In this document: piece after piece, positions 45,552 through 54,041 of the stretch | Numbering within the stretch: position 1 is the first letter of the stretch | Layout: every line of letters starts with the position of its first letter | From: Actinomycetota bacterium | GTDB taxonomy: Bacteria > Actinomycetota > Coriobacteriia > Anaerosomatales > Anaerosomataceae | Assembly: GCA_004348925.1 (NCBI GenBank) | Contig: RCMX01000001.1 | Coordinates: 103,643-167,642 of the forward strand | DNA: 64,000 bases | Direction of reading: 5' to 3' | Translations under genes and position numbers: made by a program | Notes under the pieces: model-generated | The model's database searches: none | What the model was told of the DNA's origin: nothing | What the model saw: only the letters and a program-made list of their open reading frames with translations

Positions 45552-46832
45552 GTGATTCCTCTGTCCGGTAAGACAATCGCCGAGAAGATCTTCTCGGCTC
45601 ACTCCGGCACCGACGCCCATGCGGGCGATATCGTGGTCGCCGACGTGGACTTCGTGATGGGCCAGGACGGCACTTCGCCGCTAGCCATCCGCGCGCTTGA
45701 GAACATGGGCGTGACCGAGGTCTTCGATCCCAAGAAGGTCGCGGTCGTGATGGACCACAGCTCGCCAAGTCCGATCGAGGGTGTCTCGGCGCTGCACACC
45801 ATGATGCGCGAGTTCGGCAAGCGTACGGGCGCGAAGGTGTACGACGTGGGCGAGGGCGTGTGCCACCAGCTCATTCCCGAGAAGGGCCACGTCGTGCCGG
45901 GCGACCTCATGGTTGGCTGCGACTCCCACACCTGCACGTACGGCGCGCTCAACGTCTTCTCGACCGGCGTGGGCTCTACCGACGGCGCTGCCGCGATGGC
46001 CGCCGGCAAGCTCTGGTTCAAGGTGCCCGAAAGCATCAAGGTCACCTACACCGGCGCGCTCAAGCCGGGTGTGTACAGCAAGGACCTCATCCTGCACCTC
46101 GCGGGCGAGCTTGGCGCGGACGGCGCCACCTACGAGGCGCTCGAGTTCCACGGCCCGGTCATCGACGACCTGTCGGTAGAAGGCCGCATGACGATCTCCA
46201 ACATGGCGATCGAGCTTGGCGCGAAAGCGGGTCTCATGAAGGCCGACGCCAAGACGCTTGCGTGGTTCCAGGGCCGAGGCGAGAAGACGCCGAATCCGCA
46301 GGATCCCGACGCGGACGCCGTCTACGAGCGCGAGCTCACCTTCGACGCGAGCGCGATTGGCCCGCAGGTCGCCAAGCCGCACGCGGTCGACAACGTGTCG
46401 CCGATCGAAGAGGTCGAGGGCACGCCCATTGCCGAGGGAGTCCTCGGCACGTGCACGAACGGGCGCCTCGAAGACTTCGCGATCGCCGCGAGCATCCTCA
46501 AGGGCCGCCGCGTCCATCCCGACGTGCGCTTCATCGTGGCGCCCGCCTCGCGCCAGATCCTGCTGGACGCAATCGAGGCCGGCTACATCCAGACGCTCGT
46601 GGAGGCCGGCGCGGCGCTCGTCACGCCTGGCTGCGGCCCGTGCGTGGGAACCCATAACGGCGTGCCGAGCAACGGCGAGAACGTGATCTCCACCGCCAAC
46701 CGCAACTTCAAGGGCCGCATGGGCAACAGCAACTCGTTCATCTACCTGGGAAGCCCGGCCACCGTGGCCGCCTCGGTCATCGAAGGCAAGATCACCGACC
46801 CGCGGAAGTACTTCGAGGGAGGGGAGCGCTAG
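45552..46832 (+). CDS. Aconitase-family large subunit (LeuC/HacA-like, probable aconitase)
   Basis: The ~426-residue protein is a LeuC-type hydratase with the [4Fe-4S] cysteines in [21 protein letters not shown] and PGCGPCVGTHNG, and [17 protein letters not shown]. It pairs with the small subunit that starts 1 base after the stop. Substrate is not certain; context favours citrate to isocitrate. The start is unclear: GTG 45552 has its ribosome site (AAGGAG) only one base away, so an ATT at 45555 or CTG at 45561 could be used. Codon usage is normal. Confidence 0.75.
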   Translation: MIPLSGKTIAEKIFSAHSGTDAHAGDIVVADVDFVMGQDGTSPLAIRALENMGVTEVFDPKKVAVVMDHSSPSPIEGVSALHTMMREFGKRTGAKVYDVGEGVCHQLIPEKGHVVPGDLMVGCDSHTCTYGALNVFSTGVGSTDGAAAMAAGKLWFKVPESIKVTYTGALKPGVYSKDLILHLAGELGADGATYEALEFHGPVIDDLSVEGRMTISNMAIELGAKAGLMKADAKTLAWFQGRGEKTPNPQDPDADAVYERELTFDASAIGPQVAKPHAVDNVSPIEEVEGTPIAEGVLGTCTNGRLEDFAIAASILKGRRVHPDVRFIVAPASRQILLDAIEAGYIQTLVEAGAALVTPGCGPCVGTHNGVPSNGENVISTANRNFKGRMGNSNSFIYLGSPATVAASVIEGKITDPRKYFEGGER

Positions 46833-47333
46833 ATGACCATCTCGGCCAAAGCCTTCAAGTACGGCGACGATATCAACACCGACTACATCATCAGCGGCAA
46901 GTACAAGTTCAAGAGCAACGACATGGAAGCCATGGCGCAGCATGCGATGGAAGAGCTTGACCCGAACTACTACGAGAAGGTGAAGCCGGAGGGCGGCTTC
47001 CTCGTGGCGGGAACCAACTTCGGGATGGGCTCCAGCCGGGAGCAGGCGCCGCTCGTGCTCATCCACAGCAACACCAAGGCGGTGCTTGCGAAGAGCTTCG
47101 CGCGCATCTTCTACCGCAACGCGATCAACACCGGCCTTCCGGTCGTGGAGTGCGACACCGACCTCATCAACGACGGCGACGTTCTCGAGCTCGACTTGCA
47201 GGGTGGTGTGCTTAAGAACGTGACGCAGGGCACGGAGATCCCGTTCCCGCCGCTGCCGCCGGTCATGGCGCAGCTGCTCGCCGACGGTGGACTTGTGGAG
47301 CACTTCAAGAAGCACGGCGGATTCGCGCTGTAG
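46833..47333 (+). CDS. Aconitase-family small subunit (LeuD/HacB-like)
   Basis: The 166-residue small subunit has the swivelling domain INTDYIISGKYKFKSND and GTNFGMGSSREQAPLVLIHSNTKAVLAKSFARIFYRNAIN. The substrate-determining loop reads YKFK where isopropylmalate isomerases have YLVY/YLRM-like and homoaconitases YLRT-like residues, so specificity differs from both. It follows the large subunit by direct abutment (TAG-ATG) and ends at a very strong terminator. Because leuC at 61811 has no leuD beside it, this subunit might also serve leucine synthesis. Confidence 0.72.
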   Translation: MTISAKAFKYGDDINTDYIISGKYKFKSNDMEAMAQHAMEELDPNYYEKVKPEGGFLVAGTNFGMGSSREQAPLVLIHSNTKAVLAKSFARIFYRNAINTGLPVVECDTDLINDGDVLELDLQGGVLKNVTQGTEIPFPPLPPVMAQLLADGGLVEHFKKHGGFAL

Positions 47334-47350
47334 GATAGGCGCTCACCGAG

Positions 47351-47390
47351 AATGTGACGAAGGCCGCCTACGGGCGGCCTTCGTCACATT
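47351..47390 (+). terminator. Rho-independent terminator after the aconitase-family pair
   Basis: AATGTGACGAAGGCCGCC and its complement form a perfect 18-bp stem with a TACG loop, 17 bases past the stop; the 3' arm ends CACATTT. The strongest terminator in the window. Confidence 0.9.
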
Positions 47391-47415
47391 TCCGCGCGAG
47401 CCGGTCTCGTGGCCC

Positions 47416-48906
47416 TTAGTGCAGCGCTCGCGTGATATCCGGGCGCGCCGCCTCAACGTACTTGGCGGTGTCCCAGTAGTACTTTCTGATCGGTGCGAGG
47501 TACGCGACAGCTGCGCGCTCGGCGGGGGCGGACGCAGCCGCGCGCATGAACCTTTGGCGTTCGTCGGCCGATATCCCAAACTTGTTGATGATCGCGCGCT
47601 TCGCTTCCACAAAGCGCTCATTACCGAGTGCATGGTTCGTTATGGTCCCGGTCGCCTTCTCGATGGCCTGCGCCATCTTCTTGAGGTCTGATTCGGCTCG
47701 ATCCAGCATCTGCGGGAAGCTCGCATGCACGGTTTGCAGCGACTCGATGGTTCGCTCATCAAGAGCCCTGGACGTTGTCGTCCGGTCGGCGCGGATGCCC
47801 TCGATGATGTCGGCAGCCCCCTGTCCGGCGAATCGATCCCGGAGCTCCAGCAATTCGCTCGCGATACGATCGGCGTGGTTCACATAGAGTGGCGCGGTAC
47901 CCTGATCGCCGATGGCCGCAACGACCGACGCTCGTATGTATGTGCGGATTTCTGCAGGACTCTGCGAACGATGATGCCGTAGGAATCCGTCCAGCGAGCT
48001 GAGCACTTGGTCCAGACAAGAAAGCGCATAAGACACCCGGTTCGCCATCAGGTCACGTACGTCGGAGAGTGCCGCGTCTCGTGCGTCGCTTCGTGCGATG
48101 AGGTGTGGCTCGGCCATAGCGACCACTGAAAGTCCTGGGCGTTCGATCACCGCCCGGTAAAGCCTCTCCTGCACGCCGGCATCGCTTGCGGTGTCGTCGG
48201 TCGTCGCCAGATACACGGCGCTTGCGTACAGAAGCTCGGCAGTCGGGTTCGCCTGATACGCCTCCCAGGCAAACTGCTCGGCGTCGGTGGCGCTGCCAGC
48301 CAGCAGGCTCATCCTGGCAAGTGCGGCCAACGAGAGCGCCTGCTGCTGTGGCGAAACGCCTGCTGCGTACCGGATTGCGAGCTTGTAGTGCTCGACGGCC
48401 TCGTCAGGTGCGCTTTCAGCCTCGCTTACCTGAGCGAGCAGGTGATGAGCACCCCACTGGTACGGCTCTTCTTCGAGCGAACGGCCCGCCTCCGCCCGGG
48501 CCTCCGCGAGCAGTCCCCGCTGCAGCAGGCTGAACGCGCGCCGTTCGAACTCCTGCGCCTTGGTCCGCGAAGGGGCGAGGGTCGCCTGCGCAATGACCGA
48601 CAGGAGAGCAGTCTGCAGATGTGCCTGTCGATGCAGCGCGTCCATGCCGCGCTCGAGCGAGTATCTCAGGTGCAGAATCTCATCGCCCACGCCTCGCAGA
48701 TTGTCGCCGAGCGCGCCGAGCATCCTTGTCTGCTCGGTCAGGCTGGATGAGAGAGCGGCGTTGGCGGAGTCGATGCTGGCCACGATCTGCCTGCCCGTGC
48801 GGAGCTGCTCGTCTCGCATTCCCTGTACTGCGTCCCGAAGGACATCATCGCGTGTACGTAGCTGTCCGCTTCTGTCGAACGACCCGATCGTCGGCTCAGA
48901 TCCCAT
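47416..48906 (-). CDS. TPR/coiled-coil protein of unknown function
   Basis: The 496-residue protein starts with a polar coiled coil (about 20-110; RDDVLRDAVQGMRDEQLRTG, then ILHLRYSLERGMDALHRQAHLQ), followed by TPR-like helices (about 115-215; AFSLLQRGLLAEARAEAGRSLEEEP, DEAVEHYKLAIRYAAG, EAYQANPTAELLYASAVYLA) and a long helical C-terminal half with no recognisable motif. There are no membrane segments or signal peptide. It resembles tetratricopeptide proteins found as lone genes or next to signalling proteins, but the family is unknown to me. The neighbours (aconitase pair, DUF302) give no clear clue. Confidence 0.6.
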   Translation of the reverse strand: MGSEPTIGSFDRSGQLRTRDDVLRDAVQGMRDEQLRTGRQIVASIDSANAALSSSLTEQTRMLGALGDNLRGVGDEILHLRYSLERGMDALHRQAHLQTALLSVIAQATLAPSRTKAQEFERRAFSLLQRGLLAEARAEAGRSLEEEPYQWGAHHLLAQVSEAESAPDEAVEHYKLAIRYAAGVSPQQQALSLAALARMSLLAGSATDAEQFAWEAYQANPTAELLYASAVYLATTDDTASDAGVQERLYRAVIERPGLSVVAMAEPHLIARSDARDAALSDVRDLMANRVSYALSCLDQVLSSLDGFLRHHRSQSPAEIRTYIRASVVAAIGDQGTAPLYVNHADRIASELLELRDRFAGQGAADIIEGIRADRTTTSRALDERTIESLQTVHASFPQMLDRAESDLKKMAQAIEKATGTITNHALGNERFVEAKRAIINKFGISADERQRFMRAAASAPAERAAVAYLAPIRKYYWDTAKYVEAARPDITRALH

Positions 48907-48989
48907 GAGGCCTCATTCCCCGAGACTACGTTGCAGGTCTCATTCTTCCATAATCTGAGGGAATCGTCTGAGCAGGAACGCGTGCGACT

Positions 48990-49373
48990 CTACCGCGCGG
49001 TCTCGATAACCCCGACGAGAACCTTCTCGACCGCAGCTGCGGCATCGGCGATGTCAGCCTCGGGGTAGAAGTCGCCGATCACGCTCGGCTTGAGCGTGCT
49101 GATGAACCGCTCACCATTCTGCTCGTAGACGACGACCGGGCAGGGGAGCATGAGCGCGATCTTCGGGTCGGCGGCGAGCACGGCGTGTGCATGCTTCGCG
49201 TTGCATGTCTCGATGATGGTGAGCGGCTCGCGCTCGAAGCCCTTCTCGGCCAGCGTCTCTTGCACGTCGTGCACGAACTGAACGCGGAAGCCGCTGTCTG
49301 TGAGCGCCGTCTGGACGGCCTCGACAGCCTCGGCGAACGACTTCTGCGTGGTGACGGTGTAGTCGAACTGCAT
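48990..49373 (-). CDS. DUF302 family protein
   Basis: The 127-residue protein matches DUF302: FDYTVTTQKSFAEAVEAVQTAL, EKGFEREPLTIIETCNAKHAHAVLAADPKIALMLPCPVVVYE and FISTLKPSVIGDF. Family members often sit beside sulfurtransferase, CsoR/CstR or redox genes, and the conserved cysteine (LPCPVVVYE) suggests thiol or metal binding. AAGGAG precedes ATG 49373. A CsoR/CstR-like palindrome at 49446-49461 lies just upstream and may control it. Convergence with nothing nearby suggests a single-gene unit. Confidence 0.85.
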   Translation of the reverse strand: MQFDYTVTTQKSFAEAVEAVQTALTDSGFRVQFVHDVQETLAEKGFEREPLTIIETCNAKHAHAVLAADPKIALMLPCPVVVYEQNGERFISTLKPSVIGDFYPEADIADAAAAVEKVLVGVIETAR

Positions 49374-49445
49374 GGTGGCTCCTTCACGAACGTCTGTCAG
49401 GCGGGCCTGGAGTGCCCGAATCAGCATACTGCGCGGTGCTGACAA

Positions 49446-49461
49446 ATACCATAGGGGGTAT
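49446..49461 (-). promoter_or_regulatory. CsoR/CstR-like operator upstream of the DUF302 gene
   Basis: On the minus strand the sequence is ATACCCCCTATGGTAT, an ATACC...GGTAT palindrome with a G-C run, close to the published CsoR/CstR operators. It lies about 73-88 bases before ATG 49373 and contains a TATGGT that could be the -10. Confidence 0.45.
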
Positions 49462-49586
49462 CGGGAATTCCACCGCCATGCCGCCTCGTCCTCGCTGCCC
49501 CTCCCTTCGGTCGGCCTACTCGCGTACACTGTTCTTCGTTCCCGGCCGCGGCGCTGTGACCCGGCCCTGATACGCAGGAGGCTCTT

Positions 49587-50675
49587 ATGGCCAAGCACGT
49601 TGTTACCCTCATACCCGGCGATGGCATCGGTCCCGAGATCACCACCGCCATGCGGCGCGTCGTCGACGCGACCGGCGTGGACATCGAGTGGGAGATCGCC
49701 GACGCAGGCGAGCATGTGATGGCCGAGTACGGCACACCGCTTCCCGAGCACGTCATCGAGGCATGCCGCCGCAACAAGGTCGCCATCAAGGGCCCCGTCA
49801 CCACGCCGGTCGGCACCGGCTTCCGTAGCGTGAATGTGGCGCTTCGCAAGGAACTCGACCTCTACGTGAACCTCCGCCCGGCGTTCTCGATCCCCGGCAC
49901 CGGTGCGCGCTATGAGGATGTCGACATCGTCATCGTCCGTGAGAACACCGAGGACCTCTACGCCGGCATCGAGTTCGAAGAAGGCGCCCCCGAGACCGCC
50001 GAGCTCATCAGGTTCTGCGCCGAGAAGGGCGTCGGCACGATCCGCCCCGACTCGGGCATCTCGCTCAAGCCGATCTCCATCACCGGATCCGAGCGCATCG
50101 TGCGTTACGCGTTCGAGTACGCGCTCGCCAACGGCCGCAAGAAGGTCACGGCGGTGCATAAGGCGAACATCCTCAAGTACTCCGATGGCCTCTACCTCGA
50201 CGTCGCCCGCAAGGTCGCGGCCGAATACGAAGGTCGCGTCGAGTTCGAGGACCGTATCGTCGACATGACGTGCATGGGCCTCGTGCTCTATCCCGAGCAG
50301 TTCGACGTCGTGGTGCTCCCGAATCTTTACGGCGACATCGTGAGCGACCTCGCCGCCGGTCTCATCGGCGGTCTTGGCATGGCGCCCGGCGCCAACATCG
50401 GTGCCGAGTGCGCTGTGTTCGAGCCAGTTCATGGCAGCGCGCCGAAGTACGCAGGCAAGGATATGGCTAACCCGACCGCCGAGATCCTCACCGCGGTTCT
50501 CATGCTCAAGCACCTCGGAGAGTTCGATGCTGCCGAGAAGATCCTCGCCGGCGTCAAGACCGTGCTGGCCGAGGGCGTCAGCGTCACGTACGACATCAAG
50601 CGCACCAACACCGGATCGACCGACGGCGCCGTGGGCACGCAGGCGTACGCCGACGCGATCATCGCCACGTTCTAG
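49587..50675 (+). CDS. icd: Isocitrate dehydrogenase (NADP type), decarboxylating
   Basis: The 362-residue protein is a beta-decarboxylating dehydrogenase (LeuB/Icd/HicDH superfamily): IPGDGIGPEIT, IVRENTEDLYAGIE, and DIVDMTCMGLVLYPEQFD. The substrate loop GFRSVNVALRKELDLY holds the Ser-x-Asn pair typical of isocitrate dehydrogenases, not the Leu/Ile-rich loop of isopropylmalate enzymes. The cofactor loop HGSAPKYAGKD has Lys-Tyr, as in NADP-type Icd of E. coli; NAD enzymes have Asp-Ile here. It starts at ATG 49587 after CAGGAGG. With the NifV-like synthase and aconitase pair it completes a route to 2-oxoglutarate. Confidence 0.82.
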   Translation: MAKHVVTLIPGDGIGPEITTAMRRVVDATGVDIEWEIADAGEHVMAEYGTPLPEHVIEACRRNKVAIKGPVTTPVGTGFRSVNVALRKELDLYVNLRPAFSIPGTGARYEDVDIVIVRENTEDLYAGIEFEEGAPETAELIRFCAEKGVGTIRPDSGISLKPISITGSERIVRYAFEYALANGRKKVTAVHKANILKYSDGLYLDVARKVAAEYEGRVEFEDRIVDMTCMGLVLYPEQFDVVVLPNLYGDIVSDLAAGLIGGLGMAPGANIGAECAVFEPVHGSAPKYAGKDMANPTAEILTAVLMLKHLGEFDAAEKILAGVKTVLAEGVSVTYDIKRTNTGSTDGAVGTQAYADAIIATF

Positions 50676-50693
50676 AACACCGCGGAGGCGAGC

Positions 50694-51872
50694 ATGGAGG
50701 AACATCCTCCTCAGCCGACAGATGCAGCAGAGTGGGCGCGTATCGAGCGCCGACGCAAGCAGCTCGTCTGGGCGGGGATAGGGCTCGCGGCACTCGCGGC
50801 TGTCGCTGCGGGGGCCTGGCTGCTGTTCGGTCGGGCTCCGGCAGCGACGCCCTCGGCCACCTACGAACCCATCCCGGGCTCGAAGAGCGCATCCGGCACC
50901 GTGTCGGTAGACGAGACCGCAAGCGCCGCGGCGACCGAATCGATCACGGCCACCGGCACCCCGGGGGTGGTCGATCCCGCGGCGAAGCCCGGCGCGGCGA
51001 CTTGCACGGTCGCCTATCGTCGGGCAGGCAAGCTGTGCGTGGCTCGCCGGGACGGCTCTGGAGAAGTGGTCGTGGCTGACTCCGAGGATGGCGTCTTCGC
51101 ACTCTCCCCGGATGGACGTACGCTGGCGTTCGTCGACTCGGCGAAGCGTCATCTCATGCTTGTGAACGTCGCCACCGGCACGCAGGTGGACGCGGGACAG
51201 GCGGCGCTCGAGCGACCGGCGTGGCCGCAGGACTCCGGATGGTGCGTCTTCACCGGAGATGGCGCCCGCTCCGGTGTGCGTCGTGTGTCAAAGGACGGTA
51301 CGGGTGGCTCGGCGCTCTTCGCCGGGACGTCGCCGGCGGTTTCGGCCGACGGTGCGACGGTCGTCGGCATTCGCGCGAACGCCGATGGCTCCTCGGCGAT
51401 CGTGGCATACCGCGGTGGCAAGGCAGCGACGCTAGGTGTGAGCGGCTACGCCGTTGACGTGGCGGCCGGCCCGGACCACGTCTACTACGCCGTTGCCGCG
51501 GATGACCTCGCGCCCGCCGAGATCCGCTCTATGACGTTTTCCGGCGGCGGGGGAGTAGTCCTGAGGAGCGGGCCGCAAGCGGGGGCACGTGCTTCATTCC
51601 AGGACCTGTGTCTGAGTACAGACGGCGCGCGTCTCGCATTCGCCGAGGTGGGCGATGACGGATACTCGCGCCTGTTCGCCGTGAACGCGGCGGACGGCGG
51701 CGCACCCTCCTCGCTCTCCGTGCGACGCGATGACTATCCGCTCTGCTGGGGTTGTGACGAACGCCTCTACTTCATCGAGGGCAACGCGTGGCAGGGCGAA
51801 GCGACCAAGCTCATGGCGGTGCGGGGTGACGGTACGGGGCGGACCATAGTCGTTGAAGGTGCACGGCGCTGA
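50694..51872 (+). CDS. Membrane-anchored beta-propeller (TolB/WD40-like) protein
   Basis: The 392-residue protein has a cytosolic N-terminus of ~25 residues, one membrane helix (LVWAGIGLAALAAVAAGAWLLF), a Ser/Thr/Ala/Pro-rich linker (about 50-100), then a beta-propeller-like domain with repeats such as GVFALSPDGRTLAFVDSAKRHL, CLSTDGARLAFAEVGDDGYSRL and LCWGCDERLYFIEG, plus four Cys. The propeller is expected outside the membrane. No catalytic motif is visible; ligand or partner binding is likely. It starts 18 bases after icd and may be co-transcribed. A CWGC motif hints at a disulfide. Confidence 0.75.
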   Translation: MEEHPPQPTDAAEWARIERRRKQLVWAGIGLAALAAVAAGAWLLFGRAPAATPSATYEPIPGSKSASGTVSVDETASAAATESITATGTPGVVDPAAKPGAATCTVAYRRAGKLCVARRDGSGEVVVADSEDGVFALSPDGRTLAFVDSAKRHLMLVNVATGTQVDAGQAALERPAWPQDSGWCVFTGDGARSGVRRVSKDGTGGSALFAGTSPAVSADGATVVGIRANADGSSAIVAYRGGKAATLGVSGYAVDVAAGPDHVYYAVAADDLAPAEIRSMTFSGGGGVVLRSGPQAGARASFQDLCLSTDGARLAFAEVGDDGYSRLFAVNAADGGAPSSLSVRRDDYPLCWGCDERLYFIEGNAWQGEATKLMAVRGDGTGRTIVVEGARR

Positions 51873-51918
51873 CCGTATGCGCTACCGTGTGGTGGCCTTG
51901 CGGCACGGATAGCGCTTC

Positions 51919-51947
51919 TTGCCCGTCCCTGGCTGCTCGGCTATACT
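51919..51947 (+). promoter_or_regulatory. Sigma-A promoter of the ilv-ser-leu operon
   Basis: TTGCCC (51919-51924) and TATACT (51942-51947) are 17 bases apart, giving a start near 51954, just before the T-box stem I. The best promoter match in the window. Confidence 0.7.
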
Positions 51948-51954
51948 CCGAGCC

Positions 51955-52256
51955 TGATCTTCACATATGGAAATGGCGTTGACGGGGACAGTAGAGGTCA
52001 ATCCTGCAGCAGAGAGCCGGGGACGGTGGAAGCCCGGCGCAGGACGCTTCGAAACTCACCCCTGAGCCGCTCGAACGAACGGACCGGCAGCGATCGCGAA
52101 TGACCTTCGCAGCGACCGGAACAAGTAGATCGGGTCGGTGGCATCCGTTACCTGCCGCATGAGAGGGCGAGCACCTGCGGGTGCTTGCCAAACGGGGTGG
52201 TACCGCGGGAGCTTTCGTTCTCGTCCCTGGTCGGGGCGAAGCGTGCTCTACGCGGT
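51955..52256 (+). ncRNA. T-box riboswitch upstream of ilvD (probable leucine specifier)
   Basis: The ~300-base leader has all T-box parts. Stem I has an AGTA motif (about 51990-51993), a distal CCTGC/GCAGG-paired arm with CAGAGAGCCGGG and GGACGGTGGAAGC, and the 3' specifier side GAAACTCACC, where the codon is read as CTC (52055-52057, Leu). Stem III is GCGAGCACC/GGTGCTTGC (52168-52189). The consensus T-box AACGGGGTGGTACCGCG is at 52191-52207. ACCGCG can pair with CGCGGT (52251-52256) as part of a terminator, followed by only a weak T run. Uncharged tRNA(Leu) binding would favour readthrough into ilvD. The Leu assignment is moderately sure. Confidence 0.85.
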
Positions 52257-52336
52257 TCTGTCGTATCCGGCCTCCCGTTTCACTCGCGTTGCATGCGGCA
52301 CTGGCGAATCCGCCGTCCCCTGAAGAAGGTGGGCGC

Positions 52337-54001
52337 ATGGAGCTTCGCAGCGATCGCATGAAGAAGGGCCCCAACAGGGCCCCGCACCGGAGCCTGCTCA
52401 AGGCAGACGGACTCACCGATGAAGAGATCTCGCGGCCGCTTATCGCCGTCGTCAACTCGGCGAACGAGATCATCCCGGGGCACCTCCAGCTCGGCGCGAT
52501 CGCCGATGCGGTCAAGTCGGGCATTCGAATGGCCGGTGGTACGCCACTCGAGTTCTCCACGATCGGCGTGTGTGATGGCATCGCCATGGGCCACGCCGGC
52601 ATGCGCTACTCGCTCGCATCGCGCGAGATCATCGCGGACTCGGTGGAACTCGTCGTTCAGGGCCATGCGTTCGACGCGATGGTCATGATCCCGAACTGCG
52701 ACAAGATCATCCCCGGCATGCTCATGGCTGCCGCCCGGCTCGACATCCCCACGGTGGTCGTCTCTGGCGGCCCTATGCTCGCCGGCAAGTGGAAGGGCAA
52801 GGACGTCGACCTCGACACCGTCTTCTCCACGGTGGGCGCCGTCCGTGCAGGCACGGTCACCGAGGATGAGATGTGCGACCTCGAGAACGCCGCATGTCCC
52901 ACGTGCGGTAGCTGCGCCGGGCTCTTCACCGCCAACTCGATGAACTGCCTCACCGAGGCGATCGGCATGGGGCTTCCGGGCAACGGCACGATCCCCGCGG
53001 TCTACTCGGAGCGCATCCGGCTGGCGAAGCACGCCGGCATGCAGGTCATGGAGCTGCTCAAGCGTGGCATCACCGCCCGCGACATCATGACGCCAGCCGC
53101 GATCCGGAACGCAATGACGCTCGACATGGCGTTCGGCGGCTCGAGCAACACGGTACTGCACCTCACTGCGATCGCGCACGAAGCAGGCGCGGATATCACG
53201 CTCGACGACTGGGCCGAGGTGAGCGCCCGCACGCCGAACCTGGTCCGCGTCTCGCCGGCGAGCGACTTCCATATGGAGGACCTGTACTTCGTCGGCGGTA
53301 TCCAGGCGATCCTTGCTGAGCTCGCGAAGCGCGACCTCATCGACGAGAGCGTCATGACCGTCACGGGCGAGAAGCTGCATCACAACCTCAAAGGCAATCC
53401 GGGTGCTGATGGTCGCATCATCCACTCGATCGACGAGCCGTACTACGCAGAGGGCGGACTACGCGTTCTCAAAGGCAACCTTGCTCCCCGCGGTGCGATC
53501 GTGAAGCAGTCTGCAGTAGCCGCCGAGATGCGCCAGCACAGCGGTCCGGCTCGGATATTCGACTCGGAAGAGGCCGCATCGGATGCCATCCTCGGCGGGA
53601 AGATCGTTGCCGGCGACGTTGTCGTCATCCGCTACGAGGGCCCCAAGGGCGGGCCGGGTATGCGCGAGATGCTCGCGCCCACCTCTGCCGTGAAGGGGAT
53701 GGGGCTCGCGGGAAGCGTTGCGCTCATCACCGACGGGCGCTTCTCGGGCGCGACATCCGGCGCGTCGATCGGGCACGTAAGCCCGGAGGCTGCCGAGGGC
53801 GGACCGATGGCGCTGCTCGAGGAAGGCGACATCATCGAGATCGACATCGATGCGGGGACGCTCACGGTCGACGTCACCGACGAGCGTCTTGCGATGCGCC
53901 GGCGCGAGTGGGTCGCACCGGCACCGAAGGTCACCGATGGGTATCTCGCGCGTTACGCGCGGTTCGTATCAAGCGCCGATGAAGGTGCGGTGCTCTCGTG
54001 A
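52337..54001 (+). CDS. ilvD: Dihydroxy-acid dehydratase
   Basis: IlvD dehydrates dihydroxy-isovalerate and its homologue in valine, isoleucine and leucine synthesis. The 554-residue Fe-S enzyme has [39 protein letters not shown] with cluster cysteines, and [19 protein letters not shown] in the C-terminal domain. GAAGAAGG lies 7 bases before ATG 52337; the T-box ends ~80 bases upstream. It is the first gene of the operon, 40 bases before ilvB. Confidence 0.96.
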   Translation: MELRSDRMKKGPNRAPHRSLLKADGLTDEEISRPLIAVVNSANEIIPGHLQLGAIADAVKSGIRMAGGTPLEFSTIGVCDGIAMGHAGMRYSLASREIIADSVELVVQGHAFDAMVMIPNCDKIIPGMLMAAARLDIPTVVVSGGPMLAGKWKGKDVDLDTVFSTVGAVRAGTVTEDEMCDLENAACPTCGSCAGLFTANSMNCLTEAIGMGLPGNGTIPAVYSERIRLAKHAGMQVMELLKRGITARDIMTPAAIRNAMTLDMAFGGSSNTVLHLTAIAHEAGADITLDDWAEVSARTPNLVRVSPASDFHMEDLYFVGGIQAILAELAKRDLIDESVMTVTGEKLHHNLKGNPGADGRIIHSIDEPYYAEGGLRVLKGNLAPRGAIVKQSAVAAEMRQHSGPARIFDSEEAASDAILGGKIVAGDVVVIRYEGPKGGPGMREMLAPTSAVKGMGLAGSVALITDGRFSGATSGASIGHVSPEAAEGGPMALLEEGDIIEIDIDAGTLTVDVTDERLAMRRREWVAPAPKVTDGYLARYARFVSSADEGAVLS

Positions 54002-54041
54002 GGCAAACAGTCGGAACACAACGGTCACAGGAGGTGACGAG

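Noticed and set aside
44319..47333. Assignment of this cluster to leucine biosynthesis (leuA-leuC-leuD).
   Set aside because: A second synthase with the LeuA regulatory domain sits with leuC in the ilv operon, and the dehydrogenase nearby has isocitrate-type residues.
49587..50675. 3-isopropylmalate or homoisocitrate dehydrogenase.
   Set aside because: The loop has Ser-x-Asn and the cofactor loop has Lys-Tyr, which fit NADP-isocitrate dehydrogenase and not the other two.
49374..51152. Minus-strand extension of the DUF302 frame through the isocitrate dehydrogenase region.
   Set aside because: DUF302 homology starts at ATG 49373 with a ribosome site; the extension is antisense to icd.
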